Positions 1 to 8,874 of a DNA stretch of 64,000 nt are shown here, in pieces (the first letter of the stretch is position 1; each line of letters starts with the position of its first letter). Source of the DNA: Bacillota bacterium (GTDB taxonomy: Bacteria > Bacillota > Clostridia > Acetivibrionales > DTU013). The notes under the pieces are model-generated. The model did not search any database, had not been told where the DNA came from, and saw only the letters and a program-made list of their open reading frames with translations. A program made the translations under genes and the position numbers. Where the stretch lies: assembly GCA_023426125.1 (NCBI GenBank), contig JAFABI010000103.1, positions 62,001 to 126,000 of the forward strand, in the 5' to 3' direction.

Positions 1-579
1 GGTGGTTGTGGGCACCTTGATGCCGTTCTTTTCGAAGATATCCTTGTTATAGTAAAGTACCATTACATCCGTGTTTCTGGGTAATCCGTACAGCTTTCCA
101 TCCTGGCTGAATCCGTCCAGGGAACCGGGGAAGAAACCGTAGCTGTCATAATCCGCCTTGGCGAGTTCTCCCACCAGACCGCTCTCCATGACCGGTCCCA
201 GGAAAGAAGGCTGGCCCCACACGTTGAATACGTCGGGCAGTGAATTGGAAGCCGAGTAGGCTTTGAATTTCTGTTTGTAAGGCTCATCCTGCAGCGGCTC
301 CAGTTCGATGGTTACATTGGGATTTTCCTTTATATAGCTGTCGATCAACTCTTGTTCCACTTTTCCCTGGCCTGCGCTTCTATCCGGGAGATTGGAGAAG
401 AACTTCAATGTTACCGGTTCCGCCGCCTTTGTCTCCGTTGCCTGGGTGGCCGCTGCCGTTGTAGGGGCCTGGGTTGCCGTTGCATCGGGATCCTTGCTTT
501 CTCCGCAAGCAGCCAGGCTGGCAGTAATCATCCCCGCCATTGCAATACACATCACTCTTTTAAGCACTTTTCCTTTCAT
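1..579 (-). CDS. ABC transporter sugar-binding lipoprotein, partial (continues off left edge)
   Basis: This is the N-terminal 193 codons of an extracellular solute-binding protein of the carbohydrate (family 1) class. It would sit outside the membrane as a lipoprotein and hand a sugar or oligosaccharide to permeases encoded beyond the left edge. The start ATG at 577-579 follows a strong GAGGAGG site. A signal peptide with lipobox LAAC is visible near residues 21-25, followed by a low-complexity Thr/Ala linker and the typical mature start (VTLKFFSNLPD). The stretch LPDVFNVWGQPSF is typical of the family. The 3' end lies outside the window, so the substrate cannot be judged. The YesM/YesN-type pair at 7016-10473 may be its regulator, but the two are separated by an export operon. 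Confidence 0.88.
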   Translation of the reverse strand, partial: MKGKVLKRVMCIAMAGMITASLAACGESKDPDATATQAPTTAAATQATETKAAEPVTLKFFSNLPDRSAGQGKVEQELIDSYIKENPNVTIELEPLQDEPYKQKFKAYSASNSLPDVFNVWGQPSFLGPVMESGLVGELAKADYDSYGFFPGSLDGFSQDGKLYGLPRNTDVMVLYYNKDIFEKNGIKVPTTT

Positions 580-968
580 GTTATGCCCTCCTCTAAAAAA
601 TAATTGTTTTGACAGGTTTACAGGGTGCGCACCGTAAACACAAAGAATGGAAGTTGCCTGAAAAAACCATAGTACGATTATACCAACTACCTTCGGAAGG
701 CACAGTAGAGGATTGTCAAAAGTAGTTTGCTTTTGTAATGGCTTGTACTTTGAGCAGACCCTATTGGCGCTGTTGTTCTTTCCGGCAGGCAAACAGCAAT
801 GCCTGGCGTCTCAAGCAGCTTATCGGAACAGTATCAATGGATTCCGAAGTTTTGCAGATGTGAAGCTAGACGATCTCTTCCAAAAACTAAAGGCGATCAA
901 TGATCGCCCTTACACTTTCCTGTCTAATAATTTTAACCCGGATGACGCAAGGGATGGTTCTGCTTGCG
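580..968. other. Intergenic region of about 390 bases without a convincing gene
   Basis: This stretch holds the ribosome binding site and candidate promoter of the left-edge binding protein gene and the hairpin that follows the ABC ATPase gene. Open frames on the plus strand (for example 713-1048) lack a ribosome binding site and overlap the ATPase gene, so I do not call them. Confidence 0.5.
677..685 (-). promoter_or_regulatory. Candidate extended -10 promoter of the sugar-binding protein gene
   Basis: On the minus strand TGGTATAAT forms a perfect -10 hexamer with a TGn extension about 95 bases before the ATG at 579. No good -35 is present at 17 bases. Instead a short palindrome, CCTTCCGAAGG, lies directly upstream, as expected for an activator-dependent promoter. 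This is inferred from sequence only. Confidence 0.4.
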
Positions 969-976
969 TCATCCGG
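938..976 (-). terminator. Hairpin at the end of the export operon
   Basis: A perfect 14-bp inverted repeat (938-951 and 963-976, core CCGGATGACGCAAG) overlaps the stop codon of the ABC ATPase gene. The sequence after it on the minus strand is AT-rich but lacks a long T run, so this is a probable rather than textbook rho-independent terminator. Confidence 0.5.
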
Positions 977-1895
977 CACTTCCCCCGGGCGGGTGGATCA
1001 CGATCCGGTTGCCGTCCATCTCAACCTTCACCTTGTTCTTTCCCTTAAGCCCCAGGGCATTCAAATACTCGGCGGGAATCTGAAGCCGGCCTGTCTTGTC
1101 CACGACGGCAAGCTCCTCATGGGTGTCGGCGCCGTCGGTCCCAAAAACCCCCTGTTTCATTTCTTCCATTTCCTCGGCATAGGATTTTTTTCTCAGGAAT
1201 TCGCTGCTGGTCCTGCCATCCCGGATGGCCACCACCCTGTCCACCTTTTTTGAGAGCTGAAGGTCATGGGTCACAATCACTACCGTTACACCAAAGCTTT
1301 TGCTTAATTCCTGAAACACATCCAATATGTGGGCGGCCGTCTTGCTGTCCACCGAACCGGTAGGTTCGTCGGCAAGCAGGATTCTCGGGTTGTTGGCCAT
1401 GGCGATGGCAATGGCTACCCGCTGCTGTTCCCCGCCGGAAAGCTGATTCAATTTATTATTTCGCCTGTTTAGAAGCCCCACCAGTTCAAGCAGCTGAAGC
1501 GCCTTTTTTCTTTTTTCCCTGCTTCTGTTGAGCATCATTGGCAATTCCACATTTTCCAGCGCAGTGAGATAAGGTATCAGATTCCTGGCATTGTTTTGCC
1601 ACACAAAGCCGATGGTCTCCCTTTTATATTTTACCAGCTGCGGATCGGTAAACTTCAAAAGGTCCCTGCCGTCCACGATAAGCTTGCCGGCGGACGGCCT
1701 GTCCAGACCTCCCAGCATGTTCAGCAGGGTGGATTTTCCGCTGCCGCTGTTGCCGATGATCGCCATAAGCTCGCCGGCCTCCACGGTGAGATCAAGTCCC
1801 TGCAGCGCTACCACCTCTATGTCCTTTGTCTTGTAAATCTTCACAAGGTTTTCGCATTCGATCATTCTGGCATTTGCGGTATTTTCCTCATGCAT
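969..1895 (-). CDS. ABC exporter ATPase (LolD/MacB type) with C-terminal AbrB-like domain
   Basis: This is a cytoplasmic ATPase that would energise the FtsX-type permease encoded upstream. Walker A (GNSGSGKST), signature LSGGEQQRVAIA, Walker B (ILLADEPTG) and the switch His (VIVTHD) are all visible. After the ATPase domain, roughly the last 50 residues form a swapped-hairpin AbrB/SpoVT-like module (VVDKTGRLQIPAEYLNALGL), which is unusual for an ABC ATPase. I chose the ATG at 1895, preceded by GGTGAG, rather than the longest frame (1937). It overlaps the preceding ATPase gene by 8 bases, so the two are translationally coupled. The role of the tail is unknown; it could drive dimerisation or bind DNA. 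Confidence 0.85.
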   Translation of the reverse strand: MHEENTANARMIECENLVKIYKTKDIEVVALQGLDLTVEAGELMAIIGNSGSGKSTLLNMLGGLDRPSAGKLIVDGRDLLKFTDPQLVKYKRETIGFVWQNNARNLIPYLTALENVELPMMLNRSREKRKKALQLLELVGLLNRRNNKLNQLSGGEQQRVAIAIAMANNPRILLADEPTGSVDSKTAAHILDVFQELSKSFGVTVVIVTHDLQLSKKVDRVVAIRDGRTSSEFLRKKSYAEEMEEMKQGVFGTDGADTHEELAVVDKTGRLQIPAEYLNALGLKGKNKVKVEMDGNRIVIHPPGGSAG

Positions 1896-2574
1896 TGACA
1901 ATCTCACCATCCTCAAGGGTATAGACCTCGTCGGCAATTTCCACCATCCCCGGGTCGTGGGTCGTCATGACGACAGACAGTCCCTGCTGCTCTACCAGGC
2001 TTTTCAGCAGCTTAACCACCTGGAGCCCCATATGGGTATCCAGCTCTGCCGTGGGTTCATCGGCAAAGACAATATCCGGCCGGTGGGCGATGGCACGGGC
2101 GATGGCTACGCGCTGCTGTTCCCCTCCCGACAATTCATGGGGATAGTGGTTCATCCTTTTGCTCAGGCCCACCAACCCCAGGCATTCCTCCGTCCTCTTT
2201 TTCCGGTCCTTTGCGCTTACTCCGGCTATCCTGAGACCGAATTCCACATTCTCATAGGCTGACATCATGGAAATTAATGCGACGGACTGAAAAATAAAAC
2301 CCATTTTGTTTTTCCTCAAATTGTTTTTATAGGCTTCACTCGCACGGGTTATCTCTTTCCCGTTGAAAAAAATCCGGCCCGAATCGGGAGAATCCAGGGC
2401 GCCCAGCAAATTGATCAGCGTGGTTTTGCCCGAGCCCGACCTTCCCCTTAATATGACCAGCTTTCCGGCTTCAAAGCCGACGGAAACTTTTTTCAGCGCA
2501 TAAACGCATTGTCCGCCCGACCGGAAGGTTCTTGAAAGCTCTTCTGTTTTCATTATCTCAGCCATTCTCGTCAT
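1888..2574 (-). CDS. ABC exporter ATPase (LolD/MacB type)
   Basis: This is a second ATPase of the same export operon. It has Walker A (GRSGSGKTT), signature LSGGEQQRVAIARA, Walker B (IVFADEPTA) and switch region (VMTTHD), with the short (about 229-residue) architecture of LolD/FtsE-like proteins. A GTGAGGGG ribosome site abuts the first ATG (2577), so initiation is more likely at the second ATG (2574) or the fifth Met. Two different ATPases with a single large permease suggest a heterodimeric ATPase pair. The transported substrate is unknown; related Gram-positive systems export peptides or provide antibiotic resistance. Confidence 0.87.
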   Translation of the reverse strand: MTRMAEIMKTEELSRTFRSGGQCVYALKKVSVGFEAGKLVILRGRSGSGKTTLINLLGALDSPDSGRIFFNGKEITRASEAYKNNLRKNKMGFIFQSVALISMMSAYENVEFGLRIAGVSAKDRKKRTEECLGLVGLSKRMNHYPHELSGGEQQRVAIARAIAHRPDIVFADEPTAELDTHMGLQVVKLLKSLVEQQGLSVVMTTHDPGMVEIADEVYTLEDGEIVNA

Positions 2575-2621
2575 CATCCCCTCACCGCGCTTTAAGAGCC
2601 CGGCTCATGATAAATTCTTAT

Positions 2622-2739
2622 TAGTACTACAGCGTTAAATACATTAATTTTTCGGCATTCATGCGCCTTGCAGAAATATCGCAAACGCTTCAATGCGTTA
2701 TTTCTGCAAGGATAAATTAAAATTTAACGCTGTAGTATT
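2622..2739. repeat. Nested long inverted repeat between permease and ATPase genes
   Basis: The outer arms at 2623-2640 and 2722-2739 match at 17 of 18 positions (core TACTACAGCGTTAAAT). The inner arms at 2666-2678 and 2699-2711 are a perfect 13-bp pair (CCTTGCAGAAATA). A further small AACGC/GCGTT stem lies at the centre. The structure would fold into one long hairpin of about 118 nt in the mRNA between the permease and the ATPases. It may be a small mobile repeat or an RNA element that tunes expression within the operon. Confidence 0.7.
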
Positions 2740-2741
2740 CG

Positions 2742-5669
2742 TTAATCCTCTCCCAGCTTTACCGCCTGGTCGATCCGTATCCGTGCTATAATTCTCCAGA
2801 GTGTGCCGAATCCGACCGCCAGCATGATTGCAACAACAGAATATATTTTTATATAATCTCCGGCAGCCGCCACAATTTTAAAGGGTGGAACCTGCTCCGC
2901 GGCGCTGTAAACCAGCTGCAGCAGAGGAATGAAAAGATCGCCTGTGACGCCGCCTACGGCTATTCCGGCGGCAATAGCCACTCCGGATACCAAAAGCTGC
3001 TCACAGCCAATGATGCCGATTACCTTCGAAAGGGACAACCCCATTGCACGGAGTATACCGAAATATAATACCCTTGATTGGATGGATATGATCCAATAGA
3101 TCAGAAAGCCCAGGGTGCTGATCACCATACAGGCGACGAAGCTGAGCGTCAGGGATCCGTTCAAGCCCTGCAGCAGGGGGTCGTTTTTGGCTTTTACCAG
3201 CTGCTGTTCCTTATAAGTCACCGTTTCTACATTTAAATTTTTTGCCTGAATGTCATCGTTAATTTGCTTATCGGTGGCATCCTCCTTTTTCTTTGCCCAG
3301 ACCTGGTAAGGCTGCACCGCAAGCTTGTCTTTAATGTAGTTGTAATTGGCGACTACCAGACCTTGAGCCTCGGCTGTCCGCTCCGTCTTGCCGGGATTAT
3401 AGGCTGGCCAGTAGTCGATAAACGCATAGACCAGTCCTTCAATGTAGCTTTGATCTCCCCAGGATACATAAATCGTATCTCCCGGCTTCAGTTTCATTCT
3501 GTCTCTGAGATCGGAAGATACCAGTAAAGCCTTGGGCGCGTCGGACATCAAATTCAGGTATTGGTACCAGTGATAGGGCAGCAAATCATTCCGGAACCAT
3601 GCGACCCGGGCGAATTCATTGGGAATTATCCCCATGATTCTGGCATTGCTTACCGTTTGGTCGTAACAGCGCAATACTGCCTGGTTATTGATAAGCACCT
3701 TCGTAGCTTTCTCTATGCCTGAAAGTGTAGCAAATCTCGTATAGTCAGGCTCAAAGTATCTAAGAGGCTCCTTTTTTACAACCGCCTGGTCGCCGCCCAT
3801 TCCCGGCATGCTCATGGGGTTTTCCTTTGGCTGGTTATCCTCCCACACCGCCTGTATTGTCACATCTGCTCCCGTCTGATACTTGATCCTGTCTTCCATG
3901 TTCCGGTTGATTGTCCTTGCCGAATTGGCCGAAAACAATCCGGTTGAAATTGCCAGTATGATAAAGATCATGAGAAACTGCTCCTGTCCCCGCGACCTCC
4001 CCACCTGAATCAGTGATGCATAGGCCACCGGAGACCAAAACCTTTTACCCAGCCAGTAGATCAGGCGGATGATATATGGGTATATGCGCAAAAACACCAG
4101 TCCGACGCCCAGGATGAAAAAAGTGGACGTCAGAAACAGCAGCGGGTCAATTTGAAGCTCAGAGGCTTTAATTCCCTGCTCCAGCACTTCCTGCTGCTGG
4201 TTATACCGGTACAGTCCGTAAATGGATATGCCCAGAATGGCGATATCCAGGAAAAACTTCTTCCATAGCGGCGCTTTGCTTCCCCGTGTCATGCTTTGTT
4301 TGAGATTCACGATGGTTGTCTTTGAAGCCAGGAAGGCAGGTATCAGCATGGTAATCATGAAGACGGCGACCACCGCCAGCGAATAGAAAAGCGCCGTAGA
4401 ATTCAGCTCCACAGGCAGGGACGCTCTTTGCACAAATTCCAGAAAGCCGTTGGAAGCCCCCAGCACCTTGCAAAGCGCCAGCCCCAGCGGAGGCCCTGCG
4501 ATTAAGGCTGCAGCCCCGATGATCAGGCTCTCCAGCAGATAGCTTGCAAAGATCTGCAGCTTCCCCGCCCCCCTGCTTTTCCAGACTGCAATGCCATTCT
4601 CGTCATGCCGTACAATGAGCCTTGAAACCATAAAGATATAAAACAGAAGCATGATAAGCACAGGCACTACCAGGACCCACAGCATGGTCTTGAGCTGAGC
4701 CGACCTTTCCTGGTATTTCACAAGGATGGAATAGGCAGGCAGCACCATCTTAAGGGAAGCATTGTATTTTTTCACCCATTCCGCCTGCAGTTGATAATTT
4801 TCGATGATGCCCGCCGCATCGGCGATTTTTATCTGGTAATAATCAAAGGCATAGAACCAGCGGGCTTTATTTATCAGCACGTTCTCCGTATCGACGAACA
4901 CCTTTTTAAACATGCCTCCATCCATGAAAAAAGCGCCGGTATATTCGGATAACCTCTTGCTCCAATACAGGTCCGAATTATCCTTGACTGTGAACACACC
5001 CACAATTCTTATCCTATACGTTAAAGCCTTGTAATCCGGAAGTGTGCATTGCACGTCATATTCACTGTTCAATAATATATTCAAGTCATGCATCGTCTGG
5101 CTTGTGACAATAACCTCGTATACGTTGTCACCATCCTGTTTTGAAAACATTCTGCCGTTGGTAATGGAAATGTGCTCCTCCAACGAGTCCATTGTGCCCA
5201 GATCAATATACCGCTTGACTTCCTTGCCCTTCAGGTCCGTTGTATTTAGAGCCAGATTGCTGGCAAACACTTCATGGGAACCGGTTAATGCCGGAATTTT
5301 GTATGCACCCGCAAATTCCGTCCTGATTTTTTGATCAAAGTAAACATAGGCTCTGGTTCTGTCCTTATAATCAAAACCATATTGCAGGCTCTGATCCATG
5401 GAGTAGGTGCCGGGGTATGCGCCCGAATCCCTTTGATAATTTTCCAGGTCCCTTGTCAGCATCCTTTGCAGGATGCCTTCCGTATACACAGGAATGCAGG
5501 CAACCAGAGCGACAGCCATAATGGAGCCTATCAGCAGGCTTACGATCATCCACATGCTGCTTGACATTCTTTTTAGCACAACCAGCAACAAAATTGCTAC
5601 CCCCTTTGGACTCGTTAAAATATAACTTCCGGTAATCTTTTCCGGAGAACTGCACTTGGTAGGTTGCAT
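2742..5669 (-). CDS. FtsX/MacB-like ABC permease, 975 aa
   Basis: This is a large membrane permease of the FtsX superfamily. An N-terminal membrane helix (around residues 40-60, MIVSLLIGSIMAVALVACI) is followed by a large extracytoplasmic domain. A cluster of helices comes next (around 325-460), including a four-helix FtsX unit, then a second external domain and a final FtsX unit (about 850-965). The length of 975 residues and duplicated FtsX domain match two-module permeases rather than single-module MacB. The true start may be Met35 or Met39, just before the first helix, because no clear ribosome site precedes 5669. It lies in an operon after the adaptor lipoprotein (5750-6799) and before two ATPases, which together form a tripartite-like exporter. 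Confidence 0.82.
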   Translation of the reverse strand: MQPTKCSSPEKITGSYILTSPKGVAILLLVVLKRMSSSMWMIVSLLIGSIMAVALVACIPVYTEGILQRMLTRDLENYQRDSGAYPGTYSMDQSLQYGFDYKDRTRAYVYFDQKIRTEFAGAYKIPALTGSHEVFASNLALNTTDLKGKEVKRYIDLGTMDSLEEHISITNGRMFSKQDGDNVYEVIVTSQTMHDLNILLNSEYDVQCTLPDYKALTYRIRIVGVFTVKDNSDLYWSKRLSEYTGAFFMDGGMFKKVFVDTENVLINKARWFYAFDYYQIKIADAAGIIENYQLQAEWVKKYNASLKMVLPAYSILVKYQERSAQLKTMLWVLVVPVLIMLLFYIFMVSRLIVRHDENGIAVWKSRGAGKLQIFASYLLESLIIGAAALIAGPPLGLALCKVLGASNGFLEFVQRASLPVELNSTALFYSLAVVAVFMITMLIPAFLASKTTIVNLKQSMTRGSKAPLWKKFFLDIAILGISIYGLYRYNQQQEVLEQGIKASELQIDPLLFLTSTFFILGVGLVFLRIYPYIIRLIYWLGKRFWSPVAYASLIQVGRSRGQEQFLMIFIILAISTGLFSANSARTINRNMEDRIKYQTGADVTIQAVWEDNQPKENPMSMPGMGGDQAVVKKEPLRYFEPDYTRFATLSGIEKATKVLINNQAVLRCYDQTVSNARIMGIIPNEFARVAWFRNDLLPYHWYQYLNLMSDAPKALLVSSDLRDRMKLKPGDTIYVSWGDQSYIEGLVYAFIDYWPAYNPGKTERTAEAQGLVVANYNYIKDKLAVQPYQVWAKKKEDATDKQINDDIQAKNLNVETVTYKEQQLVKAKNDPLLQGLNGSLTLSFVACMVISTLGFLIYWIISIQSRVLYFGILRAMGLSLSKVIGIIGCEQLLVSGVAIAAGIAVGGVTGDLFIPLLQLVYSAAEQVPPFKIVAAAGDYIKIYSVVAIMLAVGFGTLWRIIARIRIDQAVKLGED

Positions 5670-5749
5670 AGGCGAGCAGCAAGCTTTAGCTTGCGACCAG
5701 CCCGCTCCATTCCCCAGAAAAGAACCGGAACTAATATTTTAGCCGATCC

Positions 5750-6799
5750 TTACCTTACAATCACCTGTTCTCCGACCTCCAGCCCCTTGACAATCTCCAC
5801 CTCGGTATCGGTTTGTATGCCCTGCTCAACATCGCGTTCCTCCCGGATACCGTCCACAAGCACGTTTACGAATCTGCGGCCGACGAAATTGTTGATTACC
5901 TGGCGTGGAAGAATGAGGACATTCTCCTTCTTTTCCAGCGTCAGGCTGAGGGAGGCGTCATCGCCAATCTGTATGCTTTCCGGAAGCTTGTCGACCTTGA
6001 TCCTGATGGATTTTTTGGTTACTTCGTCTGCATTCGGCGGCGCATCACGGGGTGTGGCTACCACTTCGCCGGTATAATTCACATCATCGATAACGACATC
6101 CACCTTCATGCCGTCTCTGAAATCGGATACCTTATCCTCGGAATACATCAGCTGTAAAGCCTTGGGATCGGCGACAGTGGCAATGACGTCATAGGCATTG
6201 ATATACTCCCCCTGTTTTATCTCCTTCAAATATACGATTTCTCCGTCAATTTCCGATACCAGTTTGGAGGTCTCCAGCTCTTTCCGGAGGTTGGCAAGCT
6301 TTATTTTTTCCATTTCCAGCTCAATTTCCGCCAACTCCAGCTCATACTTGCCTCCGCCGCCATTCAGCTCGGCCTGCGTGTTGATCCTGTCGAGGTTTAT
6401 CTGTGCTCTGCGGACTACCAGCTGCTGAAGGGCAATATCATCTAAAATCGTTCCGGCATCCAGCTCTGCAATCAAATCACCTTTCTTTACCGTATCCCCA
6501 TACTTAAAATGGATTTTGTTCAGACGCCCGCCCCGGTAACGGAAAAACAAGTCTTCCTTTGATACGGAAACAAAATAGCCGGTACACCGGATCTTTTTCT
6601 CGATGGTGCCTGTTTTCGCTTCCAGGGTTTCATAGGTGACCTTCTGGGGTTCTTTGACGGGAGGGGCAAGGACTTCTTCCTCCACAGGCATCAGTGTACA
6701 TCCTGAGAAAAGAAAAGTGATGAAAACAGCAGCCAGAAGACAATTTGCCTTCCGCCCTCCTGCAAAACCCGGAAAACCGGCGGCTTTTATTGGAATCAC
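5750..6799 (-). CDS. Efflux adaptor (HlyD/MacA-type) lipoprotein
   Basis: This is a periplasmic-adaptor-like protein tethered as a lipoprotein (lipobox FSGC near residue 34). It has a short biotinyl-lipoyl-like half (GDTVKKGDLIAELDAG), a coiled-coil hairpin (about residues 120-185), the returning lipoyl half (SEIDGEIVYLKEIKQGEYI) and a beta-barrel/membrane-proximal region that ends in GLEVGEQVIVR. This is the usual MacA/HlyD order. The start is GTG at 6799 after AAAGGGGG. It is the first gene of the export operon. In a Gram-positive it probably assists the FtsX permease in extruding a peptide, lipid or drug. The substrate is unknown. Confidence 0.85.
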   Translation of the reverse strand: MIPIKAAGFPGFAGGRKANCLLAAVFITFLFSGCTLMPVEEEVLAPPVKEPQKVTYETLEAKTGTIEKKIRCTGYFVSVSKEDLFFRYRGGRLNKIHFKYGDTVKKGDLIAELDAGTILDDIALQQLVVRRAQINLDRINTQAELNGGGGKYELELAEIELEMEKIKLANLRKELETSKLVSEIDGEIVYLKEIKQGEYINAYDVIATVADPKALQLMYSEDKVSDFRDGMKVDVVIDDVNYTGEVVATPRDAPPNADEVTKKSIRIKVDKLPESIQIGDDASLSLTLEKKENVLILPRQVINNFVGRRFVNVLVDGIREERDVEQGIQTDTEVEIVKGLEVGEQVIVR

Positions 6800-6945
6800 G
6801 AAAATGCCCCCTTTACTTCTACTATCCGATGCCTATTATAATATCATTTTCGTGAAAAATAAGCAGGAGGTTTTTTTCAGGTATAGGAGGGGTTTTTTTG
6901 GGTCAACCGTTTTGAGGAAGGGTTTCTGGCCGTGCTCTGTTTTCA

Positions 6946-6974
6946 TTGCTTTTTTATACTAAATTATTTACAAT
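6946..6974 (+). promoter_or_regulatory. SigA-type promoter of the two-component operon
   Basis: A -35 TTGCTT (6946-6951) and -10 TACAAT (6969-6974) are separated by 17 bases and lie about 40 bases before the histidine kinase ATG at 7016, which has a strong AAAGGAGG site. This is inferred from consensus. Confidence 0.5.
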
Positions 6975-7015
6975 AAAGAGAGTACATAAAAATTCCCTTA
7001 TAAAGGAGGTAAGGC

Positions 7016-8806
7016 ATGCGCTTCACCAGCCTTTTCAAAAATAAATCCTATCAGAACCCGCGTGTAAGCAAGCTTTATCTCCAGCTCCGCTCAAAGTTCA
7101 CTATCTCCTTTTTCCTGCTGATCCTTGTGCCGTTTATACTCCTCATCAGCGCCGCATATGTGCATTCCAGAGCCGTCCTGGAAAAAGCCGTCTGGGAAAT
7201 GAGTATAAAAAGCCTTGAATATAATCAAAAAGCTTTTTACAAGCTGCTTGACGACCTGACTTCAGCAGCCGCAGCCATAGCCGGTAACACGGAAGCCCCC
7301 GCCGGCCTGAAGGCCGTCCTGTTGAAGGATTTGGCGCCGTCTGTGTATGCCGGACTTGAAGGAGCCTATGTCATCCGGGGGGACAAGGTCGCCGCAGCCT
7401 GGCAAAGGGCCGGAAACACTCCGGCGTTTAACAAGCCTTCAGCCCAGAGCTGGTTTTCACGCGCTGTTGAAAATCCTTCTTCCGCCGTTGTCTATGGTAC
7501 AAACCAGCGTTTCTATTCCGAGGGCAGGAGCCTCATGGTTTTCTCCATTGCCAAAGTCATCGGCGAAAATGGCGCCGCAAATCCATCCTCCGTACTTTTG
7601 CTGGACTTCGATTACAGCCTGCTGCAGGAAATCATGGAACCGGTCTCCGGAACTTATCCGGGCGAGGAGAGAATCCTGACCGACCGGAATAAGACTGTGA
7701 TGTTTGGCACAGATGCATCTTCCCTGACCCTGCCTCTCGACAGCGAGATATCGGAAGGCATCACTGCCCGAAAGCTGAGCCTTTCCTATCTGGGCTCAGG
7801 CAAATCAAAACGGTTTATGGCTTACCTGTCATCGGACGACGGGAGCTGGAGCTTTATGCATATCATGCCTGCCGACACCGTTATGAGCTGGCTGACGCCC
7901 TTCGGCAGCCCGTTTGTCACGATTTGCATCCTCCTGTGCCCCTTATTGCTTATTCTTTATTTTATTGTTTCCTCCAGGCACCTTAATCCCATAAACGAAC
8001 TGACAGCGGTCATATCCGGCTATGAAAGGAGTGCGGATCCGAAAAAATTCTTTTTGTCCGGACCGGAAAACGGCCATGCTGTTGCGGATAATGCCGCAGC
8101 CTCGTCGGAAATCGGTTATTTGATCAACAAGGTTTACGACATCCGCCTAAAGCAAAAGGAGGCCGAGCTGAATTCTCTGCAGAATCAGATCAATCCCCAT
8201 TTTTTATACAACACCCTGGAGTCTATCCGCGGTGCGGCATTGTATAACGGCATCCACGAGATAGCCGCCATGTCCAAGGCGCTCTCGCTGTTGTTCAGAT
8301 ACAGTATCAGCGAGAAACACCTCGTAACCATCCGGGAGGAGCTGGGGCATCTGGAGAACTATATGTCCATCCAGAATTTCCGCTACGAGAACAGGTTTGA
8401 GCTGGTCTACAACATCCCTCCCGAGTTTTACAACTATCAGATACTGAAGCTGACTCTGCAGCCCCTGATTGAAAACTCCATCAAACACGGCCTTGAAATG
8501 AAGCTGGGGAAAGGCGTCATCAAAATAGAGATCCTGGGCTTTGAAAAAAATATCAGGATCCTGGTGTCCGACAACGGTATAGGCATGCATTCCAGAAAAA
8601 TAGAGGAGCTGAATAAGAGCCTCGCCGCCGGCGAAATGAACACGGAAGGCCGGGAGCATGCGGATAATTCCAGTGCAGGAATAGGCGTCCGGAATGTTAA
8701 TTCAAGAATAAAGCTGTATTTCGGAGAGCAGTATGGTTTAAAGTTCAAGGAGGCCTATGCCGGAACTGTTGTCGAGCTTGTACTGCCGGCTGTGAAAGAA
8801 GATTGA
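7016..8806 (+). CDS. YesM-family sensor histidine kinase
   Basis: This is a membrane sensor kinase of the LytS/YesM type. Transmembrane helix 1 lies near residues 28-50, then a large extracytoplasmic sensing domain, helix 2 near 297-318 and a linker. The His_kinase domain has the phospho-acceptor motif INPHFLYNTLESIR (His near 395). The HATPase domain shows an N-box (PLIENSIKHG) and G-box (DNGIGM, GIGVRNVNSRI). The partner response regulator follows 68 bases downstream. In Firmicutes, this pair usually senses an extracellular saccharide and activates an ABC sugar importer. The left-edge binding protein is a candidate target. Confidence 0.92.
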   Translation: MRFTSLFKNKSYQNPRVSKLYLQLRSKFTISFFLLILVPFILLISAAYVHSRAVLEKAVWEMSIKSLEYNQKAFYKLLDDLTSAAAAIAGNTEAPAGLKAVLLKDLAPSVYAGLEGAYVIRGDKVAAAWQRAGNTPAFNKPSAQSWFSRAVENPSSAVVYGTNQRFYSEGRSLMVFSIAKVIGENGAANPSSVLLLDFDYSLLQEIMEPVSGTYPGEERILTDRNKTVMFGTDASSLTLPLDSEISEGITARKLSLSYLGSGKSKRFMAYLSSDDGSWSFMHIMPADTVMSWLTPFGSPFVTICILLCPLLLILYFIVSSRHLNPINELTAVISGYERSADPKKFFLSGPENGHAVADNAAASSEIGYLINKVYDIRLKQKEAELNSLQNQINPHFLYNTLESIRGAALYNGIHEIAAMSKALSLLFRYSISEKHLVTIREELGHLENYMSIQNFRYENRFELVYNIPPEFYNYQILKLTLQPLIENSIKHGLEMKLGKGVIKIEILGFEKNIRILVSDNGIGMHSRKIEELNKSLAAGEMNTEGREHADNSSAGIGVRNVNSRIKLYFGEQYGLKFKEAYAGTVVELVLPAVKED

Positions 8807-8874
8807 TTCAAGAACGATGGATAATGAATGTTATTGTCAATGTAACGACGGAAAAAGATTGAGGAGGTCATCGG

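Noticed and set aside
713..1253. Plus-strand open frames of 111 and 117 codons
   Set aside because: They mostly lie antisense to the ABC ATPase gene, lack ribosome sites and have no recognisable domains.
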